From contig CM029129.1 in NCBI GenBank assembly GCA_016859345.1, positions 19,650,695 to 19,714,694 on the forward strand: a DNA stretch of 64,000 bases, written 5' to 3'. Both the position numbers and the translations under genes were made by a program. The notes beneath the pieces were generated by a model, which searched no databases, was not told where the DNA came from, and was given only the letters and a program-made list of their open reading frames with translations. This document shows, piece after piece, positions 25,868 through 39,624 of the stretch (the first letter of the stretch is position 1; the number at the start of each line of letters is the position of its first letter). The DNA comes from Istiophorus platypterus. Its lineage: Eukaryota; Chordata; Actinopteri; Istiophoriformes; Istiophoridae.

Positions 25868-28800
25868 ACATCTTTGTGGTATTTGTTCATTCGTGAAATC
25901 ACCAGACTCCTGATCGCCATTGTGAGATATGCATGTCAAAATACAGTGCGACAACTTCTATTTTTTTTTTTTTGATCTCTTTTCCAGCGTTGTGTTTCCT
26001 AAAGTGTTTCCTAAAAGCCCAAGTTCTCCGAAATCAACACATTTCTCCTCGTAGACAAGGACGCCAGACTTTTCAAGGGTGATTTGTCTGACGGTTTCCT
26101 GTAGTTCCGTCTTAAGGCTCAAAAATGAGTTTGAATTGGAGCGAGAGAGCTTTTGCCAGCTAGTGGTGCGTACTTTTAAACTCCCTGATGCCCTGGTGGA
26201 GGGATAAATCTTTCATTTTGATTTTTTTGTACTCTTGTTTATCCATAAAACTTTAATTAAATTAACTTTTTAATTAAGGCTTTGGCCCTTAAAAATAAAA
26301 ATATATCCATATATGTATCCATGAAGGTGCATTTATCTGTTCCTTTAGTGGTAACAATGCTTTACATCAATTCATAGTCATAAATAAACATTGCACACCT
26401 TTCTCTCATCAGTCAGGAGTGGGTGTGTTTTTGTGTGGGATGAAATGGTTGCCATACAGAATAAGGCTTTGGGAACAATAAATGCAGATTAGATTTTAGC
26501 AGACAGGAGCACATGGACAAGTGGCCTGAGGTGATCCAGCACCAGAGGCAAAGGATTATGATTAAGAAAAGGGATGGGATGTGCTTAAGATAAATTACTG
26601 CTGGCTCATGATGAATAATTGTACAGGATGATATCCAGATGGCGGTCTTGACTTATCTCGACAGTAAAACTCGGTGCACACATCACCGTGTGTAATGGGA
26701 TGTCAGGAGGAAAAGGACAATCAGTCGAAAGGGAATAAATTCTACGAGCCAGTGTTTCCTCATTAAACACCATCTCCGCATTTTTTAAAAAAGACGATAA
26801 AAGTATAAAAAGGTCATTTATGGGAAATTGTATGATGACAAAATCTAACTAGGCTTTTTTCTTGGTGTACATTTCACTTAAACCCACGTGGGGTTAAAGC
26901 GAAATGTCACACAATATCCTATTCATTAAAAAGAAAACCAACCGATACAATGCGCTGCCACAGATGCGGAGGTCGGCTGGTGTCAAGGAGATTAATAAGG
27001 TTTTTTCATATGATAATGTTAATCCACTATATATTACCGCCATTTTTCACCTAAATATCAAACTGTAATTACACCTCACCTAAAAAAGCTGCCTCCCCCA
27101 GATGCAGTGTCTGTTGGCAAGTGTCCACCACGTGAATGTGAGTATCACAAGGTCAACAGATCAAAGAACATTTCACACTCATGCTTTTAGCCGATGTCTC
27201 CCAGTAACCAGGCAGTTTTCATATTGGGGCTTAACTGACAGGTTGTGTTTGCCTTTAATAATTCTGATTACCAAAAAGGAGGATTTAATTGCATCTAATG
27301 CAGGGATTAACAAAATAATCCATGTGTCAGGTTAACTTTGTTGATCCACATATTATTTTCACCCAGACACAATATTGTACAATTTAATTTCATTTGAAAG
27401 CAGAGATAAGTCCCCTCTTTTATGAAATTACATGGATTTATTTAACATGAGCATAAATATCATGGTAAATGCTGTGCAGATATTTATTTAAACAGTTTGA
27501 ATTATATTTAGTTGAAGGGTTTTTTTTTTTTCTTAGTAAGAGACACCAGTTTGAGGAGGAAAAAAAAAGCATGCTCTAAACCCGCGAGCCCTTCGGACCC
27601 TTTGACCCATTCACATTTAAGGCAGAGATAACATTCAAGACATTTCCCTACTGAACAGGAGTCAGCAGGCTTTTACAAAGGAATGAGATCAAATGACTCA
27701 TGGTATTGTGTATTTTGCAATGATACGTTTATGCATAAGCTAATATTGTGTGTCCAAAAACCTGCATTCTGCTGTGATTAAGGGTTTAATAAACCCTTCA
27801 TATCTGGTTTTCTCCATTTATTGCTTTAAGATTGTTTAAAAAAGATCATCTTATTGCACACTTTCTTATGATATTTGTTTTGCCCCTGCTTGTCGCGGCT
27901 CTTCACTGAGGCAGTAGGATGTTTACACTGAGTTAAGTATTCAAACCCAAAACTCAACATTTTGCATGGCTGCACCTCTCCATCGCGTTTCCTTCAAATT
28001 GTAGTTGGACATAGTTTGTGTCTTTGGAAATTTTGGGGAATCTCCTAGAATTCAAAGCGAAGCGCACTGGATTTAAACAATGCGAAGATGCAAAGCATCA
28101 GTCTGAATCGACCTCCGAGACCTGAGCCCTAACAATGAAAAGTGAGCCATGAAAATTCAAATAAGTTAAGAGGTGTGACCCCCCTGGTTTCACCAGCAAA
28201 TGATAACTGTAATTGCTAGAAAATCCTGATTATATCAATGACTTGGTCTTTGAGTTTTTAAGTCTTAACAGCCCCAATTAAAACACTTTCCCAGAGCCCG
28301 ACTTGGTTCACAAGCGTGGCCCCAGTAGAAAAACACTTCCGAAACCCATCGACTGTGAACTTCCTTCAAATTATAGCTCTTGTCCCGCTGCCAACAAGCT
28401 CCTCTTCTGATGTTCAAGGGAAGAAATCACGGTCGTATCCCTGCTCCACAGGAAAAGACTTTACCGCTACCGTACTCTACGACTGGCAGAGGACGTACGC
28501 CGGTTGGTCACAGGAGTCAGGCGTCCGAGCGACCGGTGCCGAGGACCAGAGGCGACGACGGCAGTCGGTGATCGCTGCCGAAGCCGCCAGTGTGCGGTTG
28601 TCATGACAACAGATGCTGCAGACACCAGCCCTTCCCTCTGAATAAAAAAAAATAAAAAAATCAACAATACTAAACACACTGAACTGTAGAGCAGCGGAAC
28701 TGTCACGCTCCTTGGCATCTCTCTGAGTGTTCAGCAGTGAATATTAGGTATTCTGATTTCCATTTTCTTTTCAGGTCTGTTTTATCAGAGCATAATATTC

Positions 28801-30094
28801 AAAGTCACTGCTCTCAGCCGCCATCCAATATCATCCCTGAGACAATGTTGCCGCCAAACAAGGGTCTCTGCCGCCGTCCCCGTTAATTGCGCTGAAATCT
28901 GCATTCACATTTCGGATTATCTGCCACTAAGGTCGTATTTGTCCTGTGAATCACCGGGATACTGTTTGCTGTTCTGTCATTAACGGCAGTAACCTGCTTT
29001 TGTGCCTTCAGATTGTAAATCATACATCCAGTCGTTTTAGATTTAAACGGTTTGTTTATGCAGTTCATACACTACATTATTGATAAAGAAATGACTGGTG
29101 TCTATGTGGCACTGAAAACAAGAGGATGGATTTTCTACATGCAAATTCCATCGAGTGTATTTCTGAACCCAGTAACTTGTACTCACCATTTAACGCTCTC
29201 CCTCCCGTCATATGTTTATTTTATAGTATGTGTGGTGGCAGGTTCATTCGTGCTGTCGGTGTTTCCATGTCTTTATGTCTGTGCCTGAAGTGTTCCCCTC
29301 TCACAGCCCACCAACATGCATGCCAGGTGAAGTGGGAGCTCTAAATTGCTGCCGTGATTATGAGTGTGGAATGTGTTTGCCTGTGATAGACTTGGAAACC
29401 TTGCACACAATGGCCGAGGGGTTGGACTGTTAAGAGGACCGGGCCCTAAAGTGGCCCCATCCACAGGAAACCGGCAAGTGGTTTGAAAAACAGCAGAAGC
29501 CGGCGCTTGGGTATGAAAACAAGAACACTGTGTCTCCAATTATTGTCCCCATTTTTATATCAAAGGACAAATTACAACAGAAAAACAAAAATGTGTCTCC
29601 TCAAGAATTACTTCTTCCCCCACCCCCCTTGAATCACCTCCTCTTCTCCCCTCCACCCATAAATTCTCCTCCTCTGCTTCTAATATGCATTTTTCCTAAA
29701 GTAAAGAAAGTTATTTCTGCCTTGGCTTTAATTTCTGTACATTTTTTTTATACTTTACACGATTCAGTCTAAGCTCACAGGAATTTGTTTGTTACATCCA
29801 TTGCGAGCACTATGGCTCTGATGCAACAACATTTCATTAATGTATTTGGATGTGAATTAATTTAATAGGTAAAAAAAAACAAAACAAAAAAAAAGGAGTA
29901 GGTGTGTGGCTGAAAATCAGCAACTGTGAAGCTGTAAATACAGACCAAATAGGGGTACATGCTTATAAACTCTATAAACTGCATGGTTGCATAGACTTAG
30001 TGTCTATGCAGAATTGTACTGATTAATTCATGAACGAAATATCAGATATCTAAAAGAAGCCTATATTAGCATGCATGCTACCACACAGATACAG

Positions 30095-30100
<6 letters not shown>
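24604..30100. other. Gene-free stretch
   Basis: No gene recognised. A TA microsatellite lies at 25829-25864 and a CpG-dense patch at about 28430-28600. The remainder is AT-rich sequence with poly-A/T runs. Confidence 0.5.
25829..25864. repeat. (AT)n microsatellite
   Basis: Eighteen AT units without interruption. Confidence 0.9.

Positions 30101-30101
<1 letters not shown>

Positions 30102-30162
<61 letters not shown>
30102..30162. repeat. Long (AT)n microsatellite
   Basis: About 30 AT units without interruption, able to extrude as a cruciform and prone to length change. Confidence 0.9.
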
Positions 30163-30166
<4 letters not shown>

Positions 30167-30709
30167 GTGTGTTTGAGTTTACAATGTATTTGCCATTATG
30201 TGAAATGCATATTAACATATCTACCTAAGATTTTATTGGTGCATGAAATATGAAAGATTTTTTTTTTTTTACCAGTGAGCTCGGCAAGGAGAGATGGGTA
30301 TTTTAAACACAGATGATTACCTTTTTCCTAAATAGCAATAGCCAGCAAGCACATAATTGGTTGAGCAATCTTTCATTTACACCCTGCCCTTTTGTCTTCT
30401 GTGCCCTTTTCAGACTTCAAACACCAAGATGAAGTTTTTAAAGTAGAAAAGTCAGAAGAGCATTATTTATTATTTCTACAAAGCTCTTCAGATCTAAGGC
30501 ACATGCCTTTGCTCTTTTTCAGCAGCAGCTGTCACACCAAAGTACATCATTTTGTCTGTAGAGTTTTTTAAATTCATCACTATGTCAGAGTGTCAGTAAA
30601 ATCATGTTACTTCATTTAAGACAAAACACTGAAAGGGAATAAGGTGAAAATTAATTTAACTACAAGAGATCACCACAAAACTTCCACAGTGTATTACTTA
30701 CATTGAGAA

Positions 30710-31140
30710 ATGTTTTTTTGCATGAAATTTTATGTTTGCATATGTAAATGAGGCATTATTTACATGTAATTATATGTTAATTTGTCTAAATTTCCAGTTC
30801 AGAAATTTGAACACTGGATAGAGCCAGATTCAAAATTCTTGTTTCATTTTGTTGACATATTAGAGTCAAATGTTTCTATCTGTTTATTCTGCTCCATAAA
30901 TCAGAGAATAAAATAAAAAAAAAAAATAGCCATAAAAAATCAATGTTTTTTTGGGAATAAAATGTTCTACAAATCAAGCTATGAATGATATATGAACAAA
31001 CCCCTCTGAGATAACCTTCAGAATACAGACGGGAATAAAACTGCAAAGGTTGGTGAATGAAAGTGCTACTGAAGTGGAGATTTCTGGCTCAGAGTATGAG
31101 AAAAAAAAAATTTTGAGAAAACCCAAATGTAGTAAAACAT
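30710..31140 (+). repeat. Dispersed AT-rich repeat, copy B
   Basis: This is the partner, in opposite orientation, of 4210-4680. From left to right the shared blocks are GCATATGTAAATGAGGCATT, TTCTTGTTTCATTTTGTTGA, ATAAATCAGA, a poly-A run, GCTATGAATGATATATGAA, CAGAATACAGACGGGAATAA and GTGCTACTGAAGTGGAGATT. The family is not recognised. Confidence 0.65.
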
Positions 31141-32679
31141 ACACTTAAATGTGTATTTTGGTTGTAGTATTTTCTCTAGTTAGAAGGAAAACATGTTATT
31201 GAAGCAAATAGCCCCAAATCTCAAATTGACCAGTGCCTGAAATAAATCTGCTAATGTTTTTTGCCTGTCATTTCTCCCTCTTTTGTTCCTAAGATTCTTC
31301 TGAAATTACTTTTATGAAGGACGAAAACTGGTTTTGAATCTTTATTTCCTCCTCATGCTATTTCTCTCTCAGTTTTTGCCTTTCCCTCATTCTTTCTTTC
31401 TTTCTCTGTAATAGTGCATTTGGACATAAAGACAAGAATTTATGGGTAAGCTCTGACCCAGCAGCCCAGTAGCCTATCATTTATCTGGTAAGTGATAACA
31501 TTAGTGCTGCAGCTGCAGTGGCTTATTTAATGGCCTATAAATTAACTGGCCGTGGAGTATCCACTATACAGTTTACAAAAAGAAGAATGAGCCGTTCAAT
31601 GTAAAGACTTATGTAAAGAATATAAATCACATAGTCTGCAGTAAGAAAAGAACAAAAAATGTGCATAAAATGCAGTGTTTTGCTTTTGAACTTTTTCATA
31701 ACTTGACAATCAAGCATGTTTGCATCAAATACTAATATGTATTATCACATTTGATGATGAGTCTCGTACATTTTAGGCATTATGGCTCCATTGATCCCTT
31801 ATTTAATGTATGCTGATTATATTCATTGATTAACACACAACAGATATTAAATGTCTATTCAATAACTGGCACCGATTCATACAGTGGGTAATATTTAGAT
31901 AACTATAGATAATGTAAACGTCAAATGATAACATATTTGTTTGTGATAATTTGTCTATATTTTGAAACAGACATTCATTTTACATCTGAAAACATGTTTT
32001 AACATTTTAGTTTTTACAGTGCTATGTTTGGGGTAAATTATTTAATACACTACAATGCTGCCACTGCCACTAATCTATTTATGCCAGTTATTCAGAAAGT
32101 TTGAACAAAGTGAATAGCAATTATGCTATCATTATTTTCCTATTCACCATGCAGGCATGTTGAGTGCCAGTGGGGCGTACAGTACGCAGACCTGTGGGAC
32201 AATCTTGACAACTGCATAGTGAGCATTTGAAAATACTCGTTAAATGGATAATGGATTTCTCTTCATTCTGTCTGTGTCCCAGATGAACCGAGAGACTCTT
32301 GATGCATTTCAATTTCAAAACACGACTGAAGTTCCCACAATGTTCCAACATTTTCCGGAAACCATTTCACAAAACTACGCGTGGGTCTCAAAGTGACAAA
32401 ACGGCATTTTGCCGGGCTTTACAGATAAATGCCTTTTGGTTAATGGGCTATTTCCTCAATGCGTCTGAGTCAGCATTCAGACGCCGAAACACCGGCTGTG
32501 CTGATTGGCAGGCGGTCCCCAGCGCCCCTGATCCAAATCTGCCCGGCAGAGGCGAGTCCAGGAGGTGCCTCAGCTGAGTGACTGGAAGGATTAAATACAG
32601 CACTGAAAACTAATCTGAAATCTGTTCAATACAGCTCCTCTGAAAAAATGGAAATATGGATGTGGGTTATGCAATTTGA

Positions 32680-32681
<2 letters not shown>

Positions 32682-32714
<33 letters not shown>

Positions 32715-32717
32715 GAG
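32682..32717. repeat. (GA)n microsatellite
   Basis: About 17 GA units with one GTGA interruption near the end. Confidence 0.9.
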
Positions 32718-33129
32718 TTTTTGATTGTACAGGTAATTAAACGGCGCAGGCTTCGAGTTCCACTAAATCATCTGAATCATAAATTGTTCAGATCATCAAG
32801 TGAATAAACAGCTTGGGCAAACAATCATATTTCCCCACACAGTGTAGTTAAATGCTTGATTACATGACAGTCTGAACAGTGCATGTACCGGGGGGATGGA
32901 GCCATTCCGCTGATGACAGAAGCTGTCAGCTACTCACCGCTCATCGCACCCTCTCCGATACCTTCCACGAATAATTAGCTCGACGATTTACTTCCAGAGT
33001 GTTTTCCACGTTACCTCGCTTTACCTCGATAGCGCACCACACCTACCGTGTTTGGGTGTTAATCAAAAGTTTAGGCCTCTGGCATTCCTAAAAAAATAGA
33101 TAAATAAATAAATTGATTAAGCGCTCCGC

Positions 33130-33566
33130 TGAATGCCACAGAAGGTCCGTCCTTCCAACTACTTACTTCCCACTGCTGCCAGCTTATGTTTAATTTACTG
33201 TAAATCACTTACTTCAGCTGTTCAACTACTGTTAATTTACTAGTGACATGTTTTATTCAGTTTACATTTGCACATTGAGGGTAATTGACTGTTAAATTAC
33301 TGTTAATCTCCTTTGCATGTTTCCATTTTTGCACTCTTGTCCATACTGTGATTCTACCTCACACATTTTTATTTGCACATTTGCATTTGTATTATTTTCT
33401 TTTCACTTACTGTGAAATTTATTACTATTACTATTTTATAGTAGTCCCCCCTTTTTTTCCTTCTTATTTCCTCCTTCCTGACTACATGTTGAGCAGTTGT
33501 AACCCAGCATTATCTGAGGGACATTGTGGGGATCAATAAAGTTTTACTGATTCTGATTGATAACAG
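33130..33566 (+). mobile_element. LINE 3' UTR relic
   Basis: A T-rich 3' region with repeated TTTGCAC/TTGCACT motifs leads into TTGTGGGGATCAATAAAGTT and then TTTACTGATTCTGATTGAT. The phrase GGGATCAATAAAGT followed by a short ATTCTG microsatellite tail is typical of the 3' ends of fish LINEs of the L2/CR1/Rex1 group. No reverse-transcriptase frame remains, so it is a 5'-truncated dead copy. Confidence 0.65.
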
Positions 33567-35128
33567 CGCCTGTTTTCATATAACCTGCCCCCCTTTTCTT
33601 AGCAGCATGAACTCAAGTCTTAATCATCTAAATGATTTTCTGGGTCTAGAGGGTGTGTGACACTTAAATTGTTATAAGCCCTGTCAGTCATTTGCCTCTT
33701 ATTGTAACCATCAATATCAATTTAGCCTTAATATTGTAAATGCCTGGTACACTGTGGCTACAAGACACTGATTTATTCAGACAAGAGTAGTGGTATGAGC
33801 TACACGAGGGTCTGGCGTCCACTGACTTTGAACAATGGTGACAGCACTAAATTACATTTATTACCTTGTCTATTTGCTCTTGCTCTAGCTCAGGCTGCTG
33901 CCTCTCATTTGATTAAAGTTATTCCTGGGTAATGCAAATTACACCCACATATGAATAATGTCAAATGTCACATATGTCTTTGCTGAATATTGCCAGAAAG
34001 TAACAGATCCGGACAGAGACTTTTTTACATTCGAAGTATGTTACATTTGCGCATCTTGTGTTTTCTTGGTTTTTCCGTTTCATTCATTTAACAATGCACG
34101 CTAACATGAAACGCTAGCTGCATGGCGGTGTGTAATATGTGCCAACGCGGGTTTAATTTCATCTTCAGTCTTGATATGATGACACTCAAATGATGTGCCA
34201 GAGAGAACAGACTATTTTTACGCCAAAATAAATATTGATGGTAGAGGGGACAGTGAAGCAGCGCGTCCATCCATTTCCCTCGGGTGGTTTATCGGCAATG
34301 AGTCCTAATCCACTGGCTCTGTCTGCGTAATGCTGGATTTCCATTACGTCTCAGTCGTGCATTTGCACTTTACATTCATGCCAAGATCGTCTTCAGTGGT
34401 TAATGTTTGTCGATTCCACTTCCACTGGTTCATGGCCGTTTCATGATATTCACTGGAGTCTGATGAGCACAAAGAAAAAGGGCTGATTTAGCGGGCGTTT
34501 TTGGGGAAGCCAAATGAGCTTGTTGGACAATGTTGAACCTAGTCCTCTTGCTGATTATCTGAAAAGTCTTTCCCTTGATGGAGAGTTGATTGCTCAGTGC
34601 TGCTCTTTAATATTTCTTGGCTATGTATTAATGCCATATGTTGATTGGTTTCTGAATCATTTGAGCCGTGTTTTTTGCTTCCGCCATATGGGAGACTGTA
34701 ATTTCACTGAGTAGCTGGTGGCTGTGTGATGATGTTCCAGCTCAGTAATCACATTGACTCAGTTTTCTCACTGGTTAGCTGCTGCAGAGAGGAGGTGGGT
34801 CCAGCTATAAGCAGATGGCAAGTTCAAAAATGAGGTGTATCCCATTGCCTAATTGGCTTTCCCTCTCAGAAAAGACTTGAGGCTTCAAGTTTGGTTGACT
34901 GGCTGCAAGAGGAGACGGGACAAGCTGCTTAAGTTGTTGGCCGGAGAAAGCCGTCAGGCTGTTTGACTTGACACAGTAAAGTGGTCAGGCCAGCTGTCTG
35001 ATTGGATAGTCATGTTGGGCACAGATCAGACCCGGCCACGCTAGGTCACAAGCGAACACAAAACAATAACCAAAACAGCCACATAGCAGAGGAAAGTCGA
35101 TCTGGTTAGATAACGCGCTCTTTAGTCG

Positions 35129-35163
35129 CACGGATCACACGGATCACACAGATCTCACGGATC
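35129..35163. repeat. Short tandem repeat of a 9-10 bp GGATCACAC-like unit
   Basis: Four imperfect head-to-tail copies of CGGATCACA / CAGATCTCA / CGGATC. Confidence 0.7.
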
Positions 35164-35194
35164 AAAAGACAAAATCCAGGTTTGCCTCCCTCAG

Positions 35195-35440
35195 TTGTTC
35201 AGTTTTCTCTCCTCAAGGTCTTTACGAAGTTGGGCAAGTGTTCAATAGATACACTGAGGTTGCCTCTTAGCTTGCTGTGCAAGAAATCTGTATTCATAAG
35301 TGTCCTCATATAACTTGCATATGTCTGGGAGCTCCGTCAGCTGGCTTTTCCCTATATTAACAGCGTGTGTTATGGATTCTGGGGCTCTACCGAATAGACT
35401 CATCCCCTTAAACCCAATGTTTCACTTCTGTAAAAGTGTA
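35195..35440 (-). pseudogene. Unrecognised coding-like relic
   Basis: On the - strand one frame stays open for about 65 codons and reads, among others, GRAPESITHAVNIGKSQL and CKLYEDTYEYRFLAQQAKRQ. A stop follows, then RKDLEERKLNN in the same frame. The composition is helical and not low-complexity, but no family is recognised. It may be a dead element or chance. Confidence 0.2.
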
Positions 35441-36118
35441 TTGTATCCTCTTAGTAGGTGAGGATGGATCACATGCTGTGTGTTTTGTATTCGTGCCATT
35501 ATAATACATTATAAGATGCTTCTGCCAGACCGCACAAGCTCTTATACTTTATTTAACAACTGGGAAGCACAGCATTTGAGATATAAATAGGTTCCCCCAG
35601 CTGTATACTCAGGCTGCTATAACATATGTGCATTAATCTAATAATTCTCTGGCTGAGTCTGATGAAATTGTTAGATAAAAGTAATGGTTCCTTTGGCTGG
35701 AAAAGTTAAAGTAATGGATATGCAGTTGAATTATGGTTAATGTTAACTAAAAGTAAACAACTGAAATAGTTAGCTGACGGAATTGACGAACTAGCTTTAA
35801 CTTTTAAGATATAGTTAGTTAAAAGAGCTAAAACTGTGCTAACTTGAACAGTTCGAATAGCAAAAATTAATGTATGAACAGTGTAACTGTAAAATAAGGC
35901 AATATAAACAATATAGATATAGAATGAACGTAAACTTGACAAAAGCAATCTAAACACTGACAGTTTAAAATATGTAACAATATACACTTTTATGTAACTG
36001 CGTTAAATAAAATCCAGTTTTATAACAAGATATTTGGCTCACAAAAGGAGGGGCACTGCTTTGGTGGGGCTTTGGTGCGGCTTGGGGGGGTATATCAGAC
36101 AACAGGGTGTACAGGAAG

Positions 36119-36133
36119 CCCCCCCCCCCCCCC
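36119..36133. repeat. Poly-C tract
   Basis: Fifteen consecutive C residues followed by TTCCCCC. Confidence 0.85.
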
Positions 36134-36239
36134 TTCCCCCAAGTCTTTCTATGACTCGACAGTGGCATCAACCATCTTTGATTTAGCGGTCTGAGAGGGG
36201 AGGGGTAGCATCGCTCCAAGGGACAAAAATAGACCAAAA

Positions 36240-36780
36240 GATAAAGTAACGGACCAGTGGGTCTGGATCTGTCCCTGGGATGCTCCCTGGACACCTTAGA
36301 GACAGCGAGCGGAAGAGGCACATGCGGCAAAAAAAAACCCAAAACCCCAGGCAACCTCGGACGAGTCCTCCCACAACCTTGCGTGAGTACCTGTGTGGCC
36401 CAGGCAGCTCCCCCGAGCAACAGGCTGCTCAACCCATGCTGCTCTGAGGAGCGATTCCCGCAGATCACTGGTGCTGCAGCAATCAGACTCTACAACAGCG
36501 TTCAGCACTGTTCACACTGATCACAGTCCGCCCATTAATATTGGTGGTAGGAGTGTTATTTATTAGCCTTCCACTGCTGCCACTCTAGATCACTCTTCTG
36601 CATTGCATGTGTCACTTTTTTGCAGGGCCCTTTTTTATCTATCTATTTATTGGAATATTATTTGTTTGCATTATGTATTTAAATTATTTTTATCTTGGTA
36701 TTGATATTATATTTTCTGTCCTGTTTGTGGTTTGCTGCTGTAACGTCTAATTTTCCCCTCGTGGGATTAATCAAGTTTCC
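36240..36780 (+). mobile_element. Non-LTR retrotransposon 3' end (Rex1-like), degenerate ORF plus 3' UTR
   Basis: A + frame from about 36257 to 36520 reads SLGCSLDTLE, later SNRLLNPCCSEERFP and AAAIRLYNS. This matches the pattern at the C-terminus of Rex1-group LINE polyproteins: LGCPLDS.E, then S.RL..P.C..ER, then F..AIRLYN. A T-rich 3' UTR follows and ends near TTTTCCCCTCGTGGGATTAA, as expected for fish LINEs. The middle of the ORF is scrambled and the copy is 5'-truncated. The group name is from memory. Confidence 0.6.
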
Positions 36781-37534
36781 TTTCATCTCTTAGCCGAGGC
36801 TAGGAACTGTCCTTGTGTGACTCGACTTGGTGGCTTTTAAAATATGTAACGGTTGAATACGTGACAGGTTAAGTAGTCATTTCTAAATGTGTGCACTGCT
36901 CATGAAATTTTCCTCTTGGTTTTACAGGCATCTCTTTTTCTTAATGGGTGTGTATGGTGGAACAGTTTTTTGGGGGTCCGAGTGCAACGAAACACTCTAT
37001 ACAGGGCATATATCATTAGTTACATTAAAAAACTTTAAAAAGAATTTTTTTTTAAATATCTTCATAATGGGAGCATATTTCAGAATGCTACTCCAAAGGG
37101 GTGAGTGTAGGCAAAGGAAGCTGTTTATGGGCTCCACATGTTCCCAAAGATTAACTGGTACGATGCCTAACAGCCTCAGCACAACACAGACTCCATAACA
37201 TCTGGCAATGGGGCTTTTTTCCTATGCATTTTAACAAAACTGATCAAACTGACAAACTGATGAAATAAAGGCTAGACTTAATTTCCAATCCAGTGGCAGA
37301 TACTCTGAGGTGTTAGACAGTGTTGGTATTCTTCCGGGGATTTTCCGGGGGGGGCAGCCAAAAGCTGTAAAAAATAAATGAAGTCGAAGGAGAATGCGTG
37401 GGTCCTTTCAGCGGCCGTGCTTGTTCTGTAAAATTGACACGAGTGACTTTTGTTATTTCCTCCGTTTGTGTTTCAGAGAAAACCTTGTACCACCTTTGAT
37501 TGTGTGGTTTGTTCTTGTGATTGTGAGTGTATGT

Positions 37535-37548
37535 GGGTGTGTGTGTGC

Positions 37549-37645
<97 letters not shown>
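37535..37645. repeat. Very long (TG)n microsatellite
   Basis: About 50 TG units with two TGCG interruptions near the left end. It creates spurious cysteine/valine and histidine/threonine open frames on the two strands. Confidence 0.95.
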
Positions 37646-37646
<1 letters not shown>

Positions 37647-39624
37647 AACAAAGATTGTGTACTTTCCATGTATTCTGCCCCCATGGTGCAGTTAAACAAT
37701 CGTCAGGCACTGAATGTGCATCAACAGACATCCAGACATCAGACGTCAGACTTGCCGTAGGCCAGTGATTGGCTACAGACTGCTTAAGTCATTTGGTCGG
37801 GGTTTTTTTCTGCATTGTTGGTTCTGATTTTATTTGTTTATGTTTAATTTTTATTATTATTTGCATCAATGTAAATACAAGATATACAATACATATATAT
37901 ATATATACACATAATGATTCAAATGGTAATGCAAATTAAGGAGTTCATTTAAATAACATGTTACAGAAATGTTATTGTACATTCACAGCACTATTTACGC
38001 AAGTTATCTTAAATATTGGAGACCAAAGCAGCTGAACAGCATTGACATTAGCTAGGACACCAAATTGATCATTGGCAGCAGTGATGGCGTCTCTCCAGTG
38101 ACTCCAGGACTATTTTCAGGACCGCATACAAAAACAGCAGCACTTCCATCAGACATTCAAAAGTGTTAGTGCAATATCCACAGCAAGAAGTAAAAAAAAG
38201 GGTAATGAATTCATTTATGTCAAAGATGGATGTGATGGTATAGCAAAGGAAAGAAATGCCTCCAGCGAACGACAGCGGGGGGTCCATAAGGCTTGGATTC
38301 AGTGCGGAGTTGGTGATGAGCATGTCAAATAGACATTAAAAGCATCAAGACTGGTTCTTGCACCGAGGGGCACAGTAAAAGTGTATCTGAGAAGAGGGAG
38401 AGAGAAAGAAAAAAACTTTTTAATTGATGTCAGTGGCCTCCTGTTCAAACAAACAGATGTTTCATTTCAGACCACTTCTGATCAAAGAATGAAAAAACCG
38501 CGATCAAAAAAACAGTGACCGCTCTCAGGGCGCAGGATAGATAGAAATTGGAAAATATTCAGAGTTCTGATTACTTCCAAGCTCCAACACTTGAAATAAA
38601 TTGCAGAAAATGTAAGAGTTGTTCCCTTTTACAGTCTCTTATTTGACTAAATTCCCCAGCATGGACTGTTGCTCAGCTTGTGATATCGTACTGTATGCAA
38701 TGGTTTCATTAAGGCCGTGGACAGATTTATGCCTGGCCTTGACTATGATGCACTGTGATACTAATGATAATGGGCACTGTAATTAATGGTGCTGACAGTA
38801 CAGTCAGACTGAAAAACAACTTGGCCAGGGCTCTTCGGGAGTTTCTCGATTCATTTTCCTTATCATCCAAAAAAAGCTTGCTTCTCCGGTCCAATTTAAA
38901 AATAAGAGTGGTGTCTCAGGTTTTGTTTTGTTTTTTTCATTTGAATAGTTGTTCAAAAGTAGTCTGAGGCGATCCAGAAGTCCCCTCCACCAAACCAGCT
39001 TCCCCACCGTTACCTCCCGTCTCAGTACATATAGTCCACGCTGCTTCCATCCTGCCGCGACACTGAACATCGGCGCTGGACCTACAGTAAACTGTGAGGT
39101 GCGTAATCGTTCGATATGGACATAATTCTGAAGGGATGCTGGGCTGCTGTGCAAAGACCGCTGTTATTCTGCACTCTTCTCTCTCATCCTCCACTACAGC
39201 TATGGTAAGTGTGGTAATTTCTGTATTTTCTGTTCTCCACCTGTCCAGCAGCCATCAAAATACCCCAGTTACCACCTGACCATTCCCTGATTACCCATAT
39301 ATTTATATTTATATTCATATTTATACGACAAATAAAATGAATCATTAAATGTTAATTTTAAGTAACACTATATAAGGTCTAAATAAAGCTTTAATTCTTC
39401 ATTGAATCCACAAGATGTGTGAAATATTCCTTTGAGGTCCTGCTCCATGTTTACACGACGGCACCCCATCATCACCGCAGATCTGTCAGCTGCACATTCA
39501 CACTGCGAATCTCTGTGTTCCACCACGCCCCAAAGGCCATTGCCCTCTGACCTCCCTCATCAACGCTGTGTCTCTGTCTACAAAGCTGGATGTGTTTTGT
39601 TTTTCTCAACACTCTGGGTAGAAA
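37646..39624. other. Gene-free stretch
   Basis: No gene recognised. An 84-codon - strand frame at 38069-38323 is hydrophobic, but I see no family similarity and no clear splice context. Confidence 0.45.

Noticed and set aside
37313..37760. Cys/Val and His/Thr repeat ORFs on both strands
   Set aside because: Direct translation of the TG microsatellite, not a protein gene.
38069..38323. 84-codon hydrophobic - strand ORF
   Set aside because: No recognisable family, no splice context, and composition expected of AT-rich DNA.
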